Source of the DNA: Azorhizobium sp943371865
Lineage (GTDB): Bacteria > Pseudomonadota > Alphaproteobacteria > Rhizobiales > Xanthobacteraceae
Length of the DNA: 64,000 bases
Reading direction: 5' to 3'
Assembly (NCBI RefSeq): GCF_943371865.1
Contig: NZ_CALRWL010000022.1
Location: 19,461 to 83,460 of the forward strand
Each line of letters opens with the position of its first letter. The stretch's first letter is position 1. Shown in pieces: positions 8,601-17,111 of the stretch. The notes under the pieces were generated by a model. That model saw only the letters and a list, made by a program, of their open reading frames with translations, was not told the DNA's origin and ran no database searches. Position numbers and translations under genes: made by a program.

Positions 8601-11600
8601 AATGCCGCCTTCGAGGAGACCAGCGACGCGGTAGCGGCGACCATCGACGCCCGCCTCTCCCGCGTCGAGCAGGTGCTGGATGCGCGCGCCCAGAGCCTGA
8701 CCAAGACCCTGGAAGAGCGGGCCAGCGAGTTCACCCTGGCGGTGACCGAAGGCACCCGCAGCGCCAACGCTGCCTTTGAAGAGACCAGCGAAGCCGTCGC
8801 CGCCACCATCGACGCCCGCCTCGGGCGGGTGGAACAGGTGCTGGACGAGCGCGCCCGCAGCTTGACCCAGACCCTGGAAAGCCGCGCCGGCGAGTTCACC
8901 CGCATGGTGACCGAGGGCACCGACGCAGCCAACGCCGCCTTCGAGCAGACCAGCCAGGCGGTGGCCGCCACCATCGACACCCGCCTCGGCCGCATCGAGG
9001 AAGTGCTGGAGGCGCACGCCGAAAGCCTGACCCGCACGCTGGACACCCGCGCCAGCGACTTCACCCGCGCGGTCACCGAGGGCACCCAGGCCGCCAATGC
9101 CGCCTTCGAGCAGACCACCCAGTCGGTGGCGGCGGTCATCGACGAGCGCCTCGGCCGGATCGAAGAGACCCTCGACCAGCGCACCCAGAGCCTCACCAAG
9201 ACCCTGGAGGAGCGCGCCGGCGACTTCACCCGCGTGGTCACCGAGACCACCCACAATGCCAGCATCGCCTTCGAGCAGAGCAGCGAGGCGGTGACCATCA
9301 CCATCGACCAGCGCCTCAGCCAGATCGAGCAGACCCTGGATCTGCGGGCCCAGAGCCTGACCAAGACCCTGGAAGACCGCGCCAACGACTTCACCCGCGC
9401 CGTCACCGAGGGCACCCGCCACGCCAGCGAAGCCTTCGAACAGACCAGCGAAGCGGTCACCATCACCCTCGACCAGCGGCTCGGCCGCATCGAGCAGACC
9501 CTGGAGCAGCGCACCCAGAGCATCACCGAGACTTTGGCCAACCGCACCGTCGATTTCGCCCGCGCCGTCACCGAAGGCTCGCGCAGCGTCACCGAGGTGA
9601 TCGACCAGTCGGTGGATGCCCTCGACACCTACTTCGCCGTGCGCAGCAAGGCGCTGGGCGAGGTGATCATGGAGCGCGGCGAGGCGGTCAGCGACGCCAT
9701 CGGCGCCCGGGCGCAGGACATCGCCGGCATTCTCGACGGCCGCGTGGCGCGGATCGAGCAGCTGGTCACCGGCCGCCTGGAAGGCATCTCGACCCTGATC
9801 GAGGAGCGCGGGCTTGCGGTGGCCGATGCCCTCGCGGGCCGGGTGGAAGGCGTCACCGCCCAGCTGCGCAGCGAAGCCGGCGAGGTGGAGCAGAGCCTCG
9901 GCAATCTGGCCGAAAACGTCGGCCGCTCGCTCTCCGCCCAGGCGGAAGGGGTCGCCGCCACCCTGCGCACCAGTGCGGGCCAGGTGGAATTCAGCCTCGG
10001 CAGCCTGTCGGAAAATGTGGGTCGCTCGCTCACCACCCAGGCCGAACAGGTGGCCAACACCTTGCAGTCCAGCGCCAGCCAGGTGGAACAGAGCCTCGGC
10101 AGCCTGGCCGAGACGGTCGGCCAGTCCCTGACCGCCCAGGCGGAAGGGGTCTCCCTGACCCTGCGCACCAGCGCCGGCGAGATGGAGCAGAGCCTTGGGG
10201 CGCTGTCGGACAATGTGGGCCGCTCGCTCTCCGTGCAGGCGGACGGGGTCTCGCAGACCCTGCGCAGCAGCACCGGGGCCATGGAAACCAGCCTCGGCGC
10301 GTTCACCCAGCAGGTCGCCACGACCCTGCGCACCAGCACAGGGGAGATGGAAACCAGCCTCGGCGCGCTGACCGAGCAGGTGGCCACCACCTTGCGCACC
10401 AGCACCGGCGAAATGGAGCAGAACCTCAGCGTGCTCGCCGATGCCCTCAGCCGCTCGCTGTCCGCCCAGGCGGAAGGCGTCTCCAGCACCCTGCGCACCA
10501 GCGCCGGTGAAGTGGAGCAGAGCCTCGGCGCGCTGACCGAACAGGTCTCCACCACTCTGCGCACCAGCGCCGGCGAGGTCGGCCAGAGCCTTGAGGCCCT
10601 GGCGTCATCGGTCAGCCTCACCCTGGTCACCCAGGCGGATATCGCCACCTCCGCGCTCAGCGCCGGGGCCGGCGACGTGGAACAGCGCCTGAATGCGCTG
10701 GCGGACACTGTCGGCCAGTCCATGACCAGCCATGCGGACACCATGTCCGCCGCGGTCACCGCCAGCCTGTCGGAAATCACCGCGGTGTTCGACGAGAAGA
10801 ACGGCACCTTCCTCGGCACCCTGGAGGCCACCAGCCGCCGGGCGGTGTCCGAGATCACCGCCGCCAACACCTCCCTGCGCCACGATGTGCAGGACATTCT
10901 GGATCGCCTCGCCGCCACCAATGGCGAGTTCCAGGCGGCCATGGGCGGGGTGGTGGAAAACCTCACCCACTTCGAGGGCGGCTTTGCCGAAAAGGTCGGC
11001 AGCCTGCGCTCCACCGTGGACGGCATCAGCACCTCGGCGGACAGCACCGTCTCGCGCCTGGACGGCCAGGTGTTCAGCCTGCAGGCGGCCGCCAGCGGCA
11101 CCCTGAAGGAGATCGCCAGCCTGACCGAGCGGTTCGAGGCCCAGGGCCGTCTGGTGTTGCAGGCGTCCGAGGCCCTCGGCCAGACCCATGCCCATGTGGA
11201 TGCCACCCTGACCGACCGCAAGGCGGCCATCGAGGATCTCAGCACCACCCTCACCCAGCGGGTGCAGGAACTGGAAAGCGGCCTTGCGGCATTCCAGACC
11301 ACGGTGGAAGAGACCATGCAGGCGGCCCAGAACCGCACACGGCAGATCGCCGGCATCGTCGCCGACACCACGGCGGCCTCCGCCAAGGCGATGGATGGCC
11401 AGCACACCGCCCTGCAGAGCGCCGCGGATGCCGAGCGCACCCGCCTGACGCAGATGCTCAAGGCCAATTACGACACCGCCTTGGCCGACGTGAACCGCCT
11501 GTTCGAAGAGAGCAGCAAGCGCTTCACCGACGTGGCGCGCGAGCTCAAGGGCGCCGCGGGCGATGTCCAGCAGTCCATCGAACTGGCGCGCGAAGAGATG

Positions 11601-12638
11601 AAGCGCGGCATCCTGGAACTGCCGAACGAGACCGAGGCCAGCGCCGCCACCATGCGCCGCGCCGTGGCCGAGCAGATCAAGGCCCTGGCCGAGCTGAACG
11701 AGATCGTCGCCCGGCAGGGGCAATCCCTGGACGTGGCCGGCAGCCCCGACCGGGTGGTGAGCCGCAAGGCGCCCCCGACCGTGCCCGCCGCCCGCGAGCC
11801 CGCGCCCCGGAACCCGGAACCCGCGCCCCGCGCGGTGGTGAGCCCGGCCCCGGTGCGTGAGCCCCAGGTTCGCGAACAGGTTCGCGACGTGCCGCGCGAT
11901 GTCCCCCGCGAGGCACCCAAGCGTGAGGTGGCGGTGCGCGAGCCGCAGGCCCGTGATGTCACCGTCCGCGAGGCCCCGTCCCGCGACCCGGTCACCACCC
12001 CGCGGGAGGCCGTGCCGGCCCCCCGTCCGCGGATCGAAGCGGCCCCCTTGACCGAAGGCGGCCGCCGCCCGGCTCCGGTGCGCCCTGAGGTCGCCGCGGA
12101 ACGCCCTGCCACCGAGCCCCGTGCCGCGGCCCCGCGGGCCGCCGCTCCCCGCTCCTCCGCCCCGGCCCCCCGCGAGGGGGACGCCAAGACCGGCTGGCTG
12201 TCGGAACTGCTGGCCCGCGCCTCCGGCGACCTGGACGAGGTGAAGTCCGAGCCGGTGGCCCGCTCCGCCCCCCGGCCCGCCCGTCCCCACCACCACATGA
12301 TCGAATCCCTGGATTCGCTCTCGGTGGACATCGCCCGGATGATCGACCATCAGGCGGCGGTGGAACTGTGGGAACGATACAAGCGCGGCGAACGTAACGT
12401 GTTCACGCGCCGGCTCTACACAATGCAGGGGCAGCAAGCCTTTGAGGAGCTTCGTCGCAAGTATCGTTCCGATGGGGAATTCCATGAAACTGTGGATCGG
12501 TACATTGCGGAATTCGAGCGCCTGCTGGACCAGGTGGCGGCGGACGATCGCGGCAACGTCCTGACCAAGACCTATCTGACCTCGGATACGGGCAAGGTCT
12601 ACACCATGCTCGCCCACGCCGCCGGCCGGTTCGAATAG
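5685..12638 (+). CDS. Giant coiled-coil membrane protein, GROWTH POLE RING (GPR)-like
   Basis: A 2317-residue protein. Two hydrophobic segments (about residues 92-115 and 128-152) anchor it, followed by nearly 1900 residues of continuous helical repeat, a Pro/Arg/Ala-rich linker (about 2020-2165) and a conserved-looking C-terminal domain (about 2200-2317, starting HHHMIESLDSLS). The repeat region contains twelve uniform 55-residue units and an array of 22- and 33-residue units, all multiples of 11, as in apolipoprotein-like amphipathic helices. Agrobacterium GPR, a roughly 2100-residue apolipoprotein-like protein forming a ring at the growing pole, has the same architecture. Equivalence is inferred from architecture, not alignment. 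A strong terminator follows the gene. Confidence 0.75.
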   Translation: MKSPRKIQDPTEAALSAIQEALTLQLDAPDPARLAADEDERAAAPPPAPQQQRPAQSRRPRMEVAERRAANDDRQTIGQLLTALQRRSSSAPYWWALIGSVVWIAIGCTLALATQRTAFSEISSVDALLASPALLVILAGIVLPPLGFFGTASVVRRTRDLQLIARSMTEVALRLAQPELIGTEAVVTVGQAVRREVAAMGDGVDRTIARAAELETVVRNEVSILERAYEDNEIRIRNLIEELQAERQNILIHSERLREGIIDADNLLSSEVQDVADKVNAAVMGAAERVTALFQQKGDHITDALTRVGDTMIDAISSKGTELIDRLKETGADIRNDLTQSSDTVSEALRARTEELAANLLASSTEVTDLVARWSDEVRANADATRASLTEALAESSARVNDEMTVRATEVNNAFRATAESVVFEFSNRGGELVRKVQDTGERVAETIAERGSDIAERIEMTGTRIHEDVTARGENLQQQLSETAERMVDAMDRTGGAVADALTLKGDEISQILIQSSTDLSERLETVATDVNNALGTQGDKFNGSFRLTADQLVASLATNSDALEQMLTTRLNALDETISVRGVDLAERIGQDSALVAKAVEESLAAFDTTIRVNGPELVDHISERIDSVTETLRGTLSDLDQRLSTTSDSVAATIDSRLSRVEEALDGRSKSLAETIEGSAAELTRVLSEGSRATAEALEQTTEAVANAIDTRLTRVEEVLESRSAALTETIEGRTADFTRAMTDGSRAAAEALEQTTEAVANAIDTRLARVEEVLDGRSKALTETIEGRSAEFTRAMSEGSRAAADALEQTTEAVANAIDTRLSRVEDVLEGRSAALTQTIEGRTADLARAMADGTRAAAEALDQTTEAVSAALDERLARIEQTLGASAATLSETLETRASDFNRVIADGTREARAAFAETSDAVAATIDGRLGRIEQVLDERAQSLTKTLEDRTLEFTRAVTEGTRTANAAFEETSDAVAATIDARLSRVEQVLDARAQSLTKTLEERASEFTLAVTEGTRSANAAFEETSEAVAATIDARLGRVEQVLDERARSLTQTLESRAGEFTRMVTEGTDAANAAFEQTSQAVAATIDTRLGRIEEVLEAHAESLTRTLDTRASDFTRAVTEGTQAANAAFEQTTQSVAAVIDERLGRIEETLDQRTQSLTKTLEERAGDFTRVVTETTHNASIAFEQSSEAVTITIDQRLSQIEQTLDLRAQSLTKTLEDRANDFTRAVTEGTRHASEAFEQTSEAVTITLDQRLGRIEQTLEQRTQSITETLANRTVDFARAVTEGSRSVTEVIDQSVDALDTYFAVRSKALGEVIMERGEAVSDAIGARAQDIAGILDGRVARIEQLVTGRLEGISTLIEERGLAVADALAGRVEGVTAQLRSEAGEVEQSLGNLAENVGRSLSAQAEGVAATLRTSAGQVEFSLGSLSENVGRSLTTQAEQVANTLQSSASQVEQSLGSLAETVGQSLTAQAEGVSLTLRTSAGEMEQSLGALSDNVGRSLSVQADGVSQTLRSSTGAMETSLGAFTQQVATTLRTSTGEMETSLGALTEQVATTLRTSTGEMEQNLSVLADALSRSLSAQAEGVSSTLRTSAGEVEQSLGALTEQVSTTLRTSAGEVGQSLEALASSVSLTLVTQADIATSALSAGAGDVEQRLNALADTVGQSMTSHADTMSAAVTASLSEITAVFDEKNGTFLGTLEATSRRAVSEITAANTSLRHDVQDILDRLAATNGEFQAAMGGVVENLTHFEGGFAEKVGSLRSTVDGISTSADSTVSRLDGQVFSLQAAASGTLKEIASLTERFEAQGRLVLQASEALGQTHAHVDATLTDRKAAIEDLSTTLTQRVQELESGLAAFQTTVEETMQAAQNRTRQIAGIVADTTAASAKAMDGQHTALQSAADAERTRLTQMLKANYDTALADVNRLFEESSKRFTDVARELKGAAGDVQQSIELAREEMKRGILELPNETEASAATMRRAVAEQIKALAELNEIVARQGQSLDVAGSPDRVVSRKAPPTVPAAREPAPRNPEPAPRAVVSPAPVREPQVREQVRDVPRDVPREAPKREVAVREPQARDVTVREAPSRDPVTTPREAVPAPRPRIEAAPLTEGGRRPAPVRPEVAAERPATEPRAAAPRAAAPRSSAPAPREGDAKTGWLSELLARASGDLDEVKSEPVARSAPRPARPHHHMIESLDSLSVDIARMIDHQAAVELWERYKRGERNVFTRRLYTMQGQQAFEELRRKYRSDGEFHETVDRYIAEFERLLDQVAADDRGNVLTKTYLTSDTGKVYTMLAHAAGRFE
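7641..9620 (+). repeat. Twelve tandem 165-bp (55-residue) repeats inside the GPR-like gene
   Basis: Twelve consecutive units, each exactly 165 bp with no indels, run from the codon for VAATIDSRL to the codon before LDTYF. A typical unit begins VANAIDTRLTRVEEVLE and ends ALEQTTEA. Units 1-4 resemble each other most (EALEQTTEA ends), as do units 6-11 (AAFEQTSEA-like ends), suggesting at least two rounds of local duplication. Each unit is five 11-residue helical periods. Confidence 0.95.
9852..10742 (+). repeat. Hendecad array of 33- and 22-residue units inside the GPR-like gene
   Basis: Ten units of 33 or 22 residues follow one another without breaking an 11-residue register (unit lengths 33, 33, 33, 33, 22, 22, 33, 22, 33, 33, total 297 residues). 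A typical unit is V-x-x-TLRTSAGEMEQSLGAL, and longer units add NVGRSLSAQAEG. Units appear to expand or contract by whole hendecads. Confidence 0.9.
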
Positions 12639-12663
12639 GCCGGACAGGGTTCAAAGTGAGAAC

Positions 12664-12695
12664 ACGGCGCGGAGCAATCCGCGCCGTTTTCGTTT
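12664..12695 (+). terminator. Rho-independent terminator after the GPR-like gene
   Basis: A perfect 9-bp stem (CGGCGCGGA / TCCGCGCCG) with a four-base loop is followed by TTTTCGTTT, 27 bp after the stop codon. It separates the giant gene from the YitT-family gene. Confidence 0.88.
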
Positions 12696-12769
12696 GAGTC
12701 TTGGATGCATTTATTTTCGATACAATCGCGCGCCAAACGTCGCTCGATCGTCTTTCTCAGGGCTGAACC

Positions 12770-13384
12770 ATGACCGCCACGTTGGGCCACAGACATAAAC
12801 TGTACGAAGACGCACTGGCGCTTTTGTTTGGAACTCTGTTCGTATCCTTCGGCATGGTCATCTATGCCAAAGCGATGCTGGCCACCGGTGGACTGGCCGG
12901 ACTGGCGCTGCTGTTGAGCTACATCACGCCCGCGGGCTTTGGGGTGATTTTCTTTGTGATCAACCTGCCCTTCTATGTGCTGGCCGTAAAGCGCATGGGC
13001 TGGCCATTTGCCCTGCGAACATTTGTGGCGGTGGGATTGGTATCCGTGTTCTCGCGGCTGACCGGACTGTGGGTCGACTTCGCCCACCTCGATCCGATCT
13101 ATGCCGCAGTCATGGGCGGCGCGCTGATGGGGACGGGATTACTGATGCTGTTCCGTCACCGCACCGGCCTGGGCGGCATCAATATTCTGGCGCTCTATCT
13201 GCAGGAGCGCTGGGGCATCCGTGCCGGCTATTTTCAGCTCGGCATCGACCTCGCCATCCTGGCCGCCGCCACCTTCGTGCTGCCGCTGGACGGCCTGGCA
13301 CTGTCGGTCCTTGGGGCGGTGATCGTCAATTTCATCATTGCGATCAATCACAAGCCCGGCCGCTATGCGGGGATCAGCCTTTAA
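12770..13384 (+). CDS. YitT-family membrane protein
   Basis: A 204-residue inner-membrane protein with five to six hydrophobic segments. The family (YitT/DUF161) is recognisable from the GALMGTGLLMLFRHRTGLGGINILALYLQ region and the overall hydropathy. It lacks the C-terminal DUF2179 domain found in Bacillus members, which is usual for the shorter proteobacterial forms. Function in this group is not established. It is monocistronic: a terminator precedes it and the convergent lipid-transport operon ends 45 bp downstream. Confidence 0.82.
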   Translation: MTATLGHRHKLYEDALALLFGTLFVSFGMVIYAKAMLATGGLAGLALLLSYITPAGFGVIFFVINLPFYVLAVKRMGWPFALRTFVAVGLVSVFSRLTGLWVDFAHLDPIYAAVMGGALMGTGLLMLFRHRTGLGGINILALYLQERWGIRAGYFQLGIDLAILAAATFVLPLDGLALSVLGAVIVNFIIAINHKPGRYAGISL

Positions 13385-13411
13385 GTTTGGCGACGCCCGG
13401 CCACGATGGGG

Positions 13412-13427
13412 CCGGGGGCTGCCCCGG
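13412..13427. terminator. Short GC-rich hairpin between convergent genes
   Basis: CCGGGG-GCTG-CCCCGG lies in the 44-bp gap between the YitT-family gene and the lipoprotein gene ending from the other side. No T-run is present, so a shared bidirectional terminator is only a possibility. Confidence 0.35.
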
Positions 13428-13428
13428 T

Positions 13429-14058
13429 TCAGCCCTGTGCGGCCGAGGCCCAGCGCACCATCTCGATCAGCACCTGATTGCTGGCCTGGTCGAGCCCGGT
13501 GGACGCCGTCATTCCGCTGACGCTGGAGAGCGGCACCCGGGCGGTGAAGATCCGCGCGGCAATGATCCGGCCACCGGCGGTGCCGATCAGCTTGGCGGAA
13601 ATCTCCACCGCGGCGAAGGTTCCCTCCGGCGTGACCTTGACCCCGAAGGTGCGAATGTCGGTGCTCAGCTGATAATCACCGGCAACGCCGTCTCCCGGAC
13701 GGGCCACCCGGCGCAGCTTGCTGCCATTCTCGAACGCCTGGATGATCCGCGCCTGGAGCAGGGACGACAGCCGGTCGCTCCACTGGGCATCTGTCAGATA
13801 CGTGATCTGGCCGGGAGCTGCCTCCACCACGATCTTTTCGGAATCCAGCACCGCCAGCGCCGTGGGGGCGACCACGATGAGTTGGCCCGTGCCGCCGCCC
13901 CGCGCCGTGAAGCCGGAGGGGGCTGAGAGATCAAATGTCGGCACCGGCCCAGCCGCACAACCGGCCAGCAGCGCCAGCGCCATCATCGCCATCGCCACGC
14001 GGGGCCTGGCAAAGCGTGCGGACAGCCTCGGCATTTTGGAGCTTGCGTCGCGAATCAT
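13429..14058 (-). CDS. ABC-type transport auxiliary lipoprotein (Mla/PqiC-like)
   Basis: A 209-residue lipoprotein with a lipobox LLAGC (Cys34) after a hydrophobic signal, matching the ABC_trans_aux group of lipoproteins that partner MCE proteins. It would sit at the outer membrane and pass lipid to or from the MCE subunit. It is the last gene of a four-gene minus-strand operon, starting 6 bp after the MCE gene ends. The gene-order argument is strong; the direction of lipid transport is unknown. Translation may start at the internal Met9 instead of Met1. Confidence 0.83.
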   Translation of the reverse strand: MIRDASSKMPRLSARFARPRVAMAMMALALLAGCAAGPVPTFDLSAPSGFTARGGGTGQLIVVAPTALAVLDSEKIVVEAAPGQITYLTDAQWSDRLSSLLQARIIQAFENGSKLRRVARPGDGVAGDYQLSTDIRTFGVKVTPEGTFAAVEISAKLIGTAGGRIIAARIFTARVPLSSVSGMTASTGLDQASNQVLIEMVRWASAAQG

Positions 14059-14064
14059 CCGCCG

Positions 14065-14988
14065 TTACCGCCTGTTGTACTCGGGTATCGAGCTGCCGCC
14101 GAAGATGAACTGGCGGGGATTGCGCTCCAAATTCTTGAAGACACGCTCGATTTCCGAAAGGGTCCGCCGCCCGTCCACGGCCAATGCTTCATATTGGCGC
14201 AGACCGGGACCGGTGAATTTACTGAGCTCGGTGGTGAGCAATGCCGTGCGCTGGTCGAGATTCTCCGCCAGCTTGCGCACCGACGTGGCGGCGTCGGTCG
14301 CCTGTGCCAGCAGCCCGTCCTTGTCGCCGGAGGCATGCTGGAGGTTCACCACAATCACATCGACCTTCTTGGCCAGATCGTTGAGCTGGGCCATCACGTC
14401 GTTGGCGTTTTTGATGAGCGTCCCGATATCCTGCGATCGGTCAGAAACGGCTTGGCTGAACTTCTCGACGTTGCCGATGATCTCGGCGACCTGCTTGGGA
14501 TCTACCGCGTCGAGGATCAGGTTAATGCGCGCCGCGACGCCCTGCGCGGTCTGGATCAGCCCCGACATGCCGGTGCCGCCATCGGCATCAATACGGGGGA
14601 TGCCGTTGGGGCCGGGCGGGATCGGCGGCGACTTCGCCGAGCCACCGCGCACGCTCACGGCAACGATGCCGGTGATGCCCTGCGACTCGAGACCTGCCTT
14701 GGCGTCGGACAGGATCGGCACGTCATTGCGCACACCAATACGCACCAGCACCTGATCCGGCGAGCCTGGAACCAGCGCCAGTTCCGTCACCTGGCCGACG
14801 GGGATGCCGTTGAACAGGACCGCATTACCCTGACGCAAACCGCTCACCGAGCCCTGGAACAGGATCTCGAAGATCTTGCGGGTATTGCTGTCCTGGGGGC
14901 CGGCGAACCAGTAGACGAAAACGAACGCAGCCGCGATCACAGCCAGTGTGAAGGCACCGATGATGGTATAATTGGCCCGCGTCTCCAT
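14065..14988 (-). CDS. MlaD-family MCE protein
   Basis: A 307-residue inner-membrane-anchored substrate-binding subunit of an Mla-type lipid transporter. One N-terminal transmembrane segment (about residues 8-28) precedes an MCE domain (about 38-115; NAVLFNGIPVGQVTEL is typical). A long helical C-terminal part follows, which could form a periplasmic channel by multimerisation. It lies between the ATPase and lipoprotein genes with short gaps, consistent with co-transcription. Confidence 0.9.
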   Translation of the reverse strand: METRANYTIIGAFTLAVIAAAFVFVYWFAGPQDSNTRKIFEILFQGSVSGLRQGNAVLFNGIPVGQVTELALVPGSPDQVLVRIGVRNDVPILSDAKAGLESQGITGIVAVSVRGGSAKSPPIPPGPNGIPRIDADGGTGMSGLIQTAQGVAARINLILDAVDPKQVAEIIGNVEKFSQAVSDRSQDIGTLIKNANDVMAQLNDLAKKVDVIVVNLQHASGDKDGLLAQATDAATSVRKLAENLDQRTALLTTELSKFTGPGLRQYEALAVDGRRTLSEIERVFKNLERNPRQFIFGGSSIPEYNRR

Positions 14989-15001
14989 GCCGTATCTCGC
15001 C

Positions 15002-15814
15002 TCAACGCGCTGTCATAACAGCCCGGGCCCGGGCGCCATGGAAATAGGCCCGTAACCAGGGGTGCTGTGATTCCATCATCGTTTCGATAGTGCCTTGCGC
15101 GATCACTTTACCGTCGGCCAAAGCCGCGATTCGATCGCAGACCGTGTGCAGACTGTCGAGATCGTGCGTTACCATGAAAACCGTCAGGCCCAAAGTCTGC
15201 TGGAGCGTACGGATCAGTTCGTCAAAATCGCCCGCGCCGATGGGATCGAGACCGGAAGTCGGCTCGTCCAGAAAGACGATTTCCGGGTCGAGGGCCAGCG
15301 CCCGCGCCAGTGCCGCGCGCTTGATCATGCCGCCGGACAGTTCAGATGGCAGTTTCTCGCCCACATCGGGCTTGAGCCCCACCATCTCGATCTTGGCAAA
15401 GGCGATTTCATCCATCATCCGCTGCGACAGACGCAGGGTCTCGCGCAGCGGGAACTGGATGTTCTGCTTCACGGTCAGCGACGAAAACAGCGCGCCTTGC
15501 TGGAACAGCACGCCCCAGCGCCGTTCCAGCGCCGAGCGCTCGCGCTCGTTCAGGGTATCGAGATCCTGACCGAACACCTCCACGGTGCCCGACACCTTGG
15601 GCACCAGGCCCAGAATTGTCCGCGTCAGCACCGACTTTCCACCGCCCGAGGTGCCGACGAATCCCAGGATTTCGCCGCGATACACGTCGAGGGCGAGATG
15701 GTTGAGGATAATGCGCTCACCAAAGCCGACCACAAGGTCACGCACGCTGATGATCACATCCCGGCTGACCTGACGAGGTCGGGCCGCACCGGCGGGGGGC
15801 ATTTGAGCATCCAT
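15002..15814 (-). CDS. MlaF-like ABC transporter ATP-binding protein
   Basis: The 270-residue ATPase of the lipid transporter. It has a Walker A motif GTSGGGKS (residues 54-61), the signature LSGGM, a Walker B with VFLDEPTSGLDP and a switch histidine in MVTHDLDS. It would bind the cytoplasmic face of the MlaE-like permease encoded immediately upstream (9 bp gap). Confidence 0.92.
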   Translation of the reverse strand: MDAQMPPAGAARPRQVSRDVIISVRDLVVGFGERIILNHLALDVYRGEILGFVGTSGGGKSVLTRTILGLVPKVSGTVEVFGQDLDTLNERERSALERRWGVLFQQGALFSSLTVKQNIQFPLRETLRLSQRMMDEIAFAKIEMVGLKPDVGEKLPSELSGGMIKRAALARALALDPEIVFLDEPTSGLDPIGAGDFDELIRTLQQTLGLTVFMVTHDLDSLHTVCDRIAALADGKVIAQGTIETMMESQHPWLRAYFHGARARAVMTAR

Positions 15815-15823
15815 GTGGGCGCC

Positions 15824-16951
15824 TCACATATTGATGGAGGCGAAGAACATGGCGAACAACCCGTCCACCACGATCACCAGGAAGATGGCCTTCACCACCG
15901 ATGCGGTGGTGTGCTGGCCCAGGGATTCGGCACTGCCGCCGACGCGCAGGCCCTCCATGCAGCCGACGATGCCGATAATGGCGGCCATGAAGGGGGCCTT
16001 GATCATTCCCACCTCGAACTGCTCGAGGGTGATCGCCTCCTTCAACCGCCCGATGAAGACATCCGGTGCGATGCCACCATAGAACCAGGCGACGACACCG
16101 CCCCCCACCAGGGCGGAAATGGAGCCGATGAAGGTCAATAGCGGAAGCGCGATCACCAGGGCGATCAGGCGCGGCACCACCAGGACCTCAATGGGGTCGA
16201 AACCCATGACCCGCAAGGCGTCCACTTCCTCGCGCATGCGCATGGAGCCAAGTTCGGCGGTATAAGCGCTGCCGGAGCGGCCAGCGATCATGATGGACAC
16301 GATCAGCACGCCCAATTCGCGCAGCACCAGTACGCCGACCATGTCCACCACATAGATATCGGCGCCGAACCGGCGGAAATTGAAGATGCCCTGCTGCGAC
16401 AGGATGCAGCCGATCAGAAAGGTGATGAGGACGATGATGGGAACCGCACGAAAGCCCACTCGGTCGATCTGATTGACCATGGAGGTGAAGCGGAACGACC
16501 GCGGCCGGGACATGGTGCGCAGGAATGCCGCCATCACCGCGCCGATGAAATTCATCAGCGCCAGGGCGTCCTCGCCGATGTTCACCATCTCCCGGCCGAG
16601 TCGCTCGAAGCCGCCAACGGTGGCGCGCGCGGGCGGCGGCGGTTCGCGCCCAGTGCGGGTCATCTCCTCGATGAGCACCGTGTAGCAAGGATTCAGGCCG
16701 ACGACTTCAGGCTGCACCCCCTGCGTCTGCCACGTGCGACGCAGGCGCTCCAGCAGGAGAGCGCCGTAGGTGTCCATCTTCTGCACGTCGGAGAGATCGA
16801 TCTGGACGTCGCGGGCTTCCGTGTGCGCGCCGGATTGCCGGCTGACCGCCCGCTCCAACTCGTCAGCGAACTCAGAGGTCCACGCACCATGCCCTTCGAC
16901 CTTGAGATGGTCTCCATCGGCGTGGACATCGAGGAGCAGGGTGTCGGCCAC
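15824..16951 (-). CDS. MlaE-family permease with N-terminal STAS-like domain
   Basis: Inner-membrane permease of the lipid transporter, about 375 residues. The first 110 or so residues resemble a STAS domain (IDLSDVQKMDTYGALLLERL). The rest is the MlaE fold, with five or so membrane segments and the family motif around GRSGSAYTAELGSMR. In E. coli the STAS part is a separate protein (MlaB), so this is a natural fusion common in Alphaproteobacteria. I prefer the GTG at 16951 because AGGAG lies six bases upstream; an ATG at 17068 would add 39 residues unlike the family. First gene of the operon, divergent from the epimerase gene. Confidence 0.9.
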   Translation of the reverse strand: MADTLLLDVHADGDHLKVEGHGAWTSEFADELERAVSRQSGAHTEARDVQIDLSDVQKMDTYGALLLERLRRTWQTQGVQPEVVGLNPCYTVLIEEMTRTGREPPPPARATVGGFERLGREMVNIGEDALALMNFIGAVMAAFLRTMSRPRSFRFTSMVNQIDRVGFRAVPIIVLITFLIGCILSQQGIFNFRRFGADIYVVDMVGVLVLRELGVLIVSIMIAGRSGSAYTAELGSMRMREEVDALRVMGFDPIEVLVVPRLIALVIALPLLTFIGSISALVGGGVVAWFYGGIAPDVFIGRLKEAITLEQFEVGMIKAPFMAAIIGIVGCMEGLRVGGSAESLGQHTTASVVKAIFLVIVVDGLFAMFFASINM

Positions 16952-17111
16952 ACAGGTCTCCTGCAGCGGGACTCTCGCTTGAGGGCGAGCATTCCAATGC
17001 TCATACTCGGACCACCGCACCGCGTCGAGATGCTGCAAGCGCGAGCGCGGCCGCTGACCGAATGTCAACGGCCTTCGGATACCCCCCTTAAAGTCGCCGA
17101 GACCAATTCAA

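Noticed and set aside
5784..9422. Antisense open frame of 1212 codons under the giant gene
   Set aside because: It mirrors the repeats and reads as Gly/Ala/Leu/His-rich low complexity; the plus frame has membrane segments and a coherent helical register. High GC keeps antisense frames open.
7641..9620. Tandem repeat block considered as CRISPR array
   Set aside because: Units are 165 bp, in frame and without unique spacers, so they are protein repeats.
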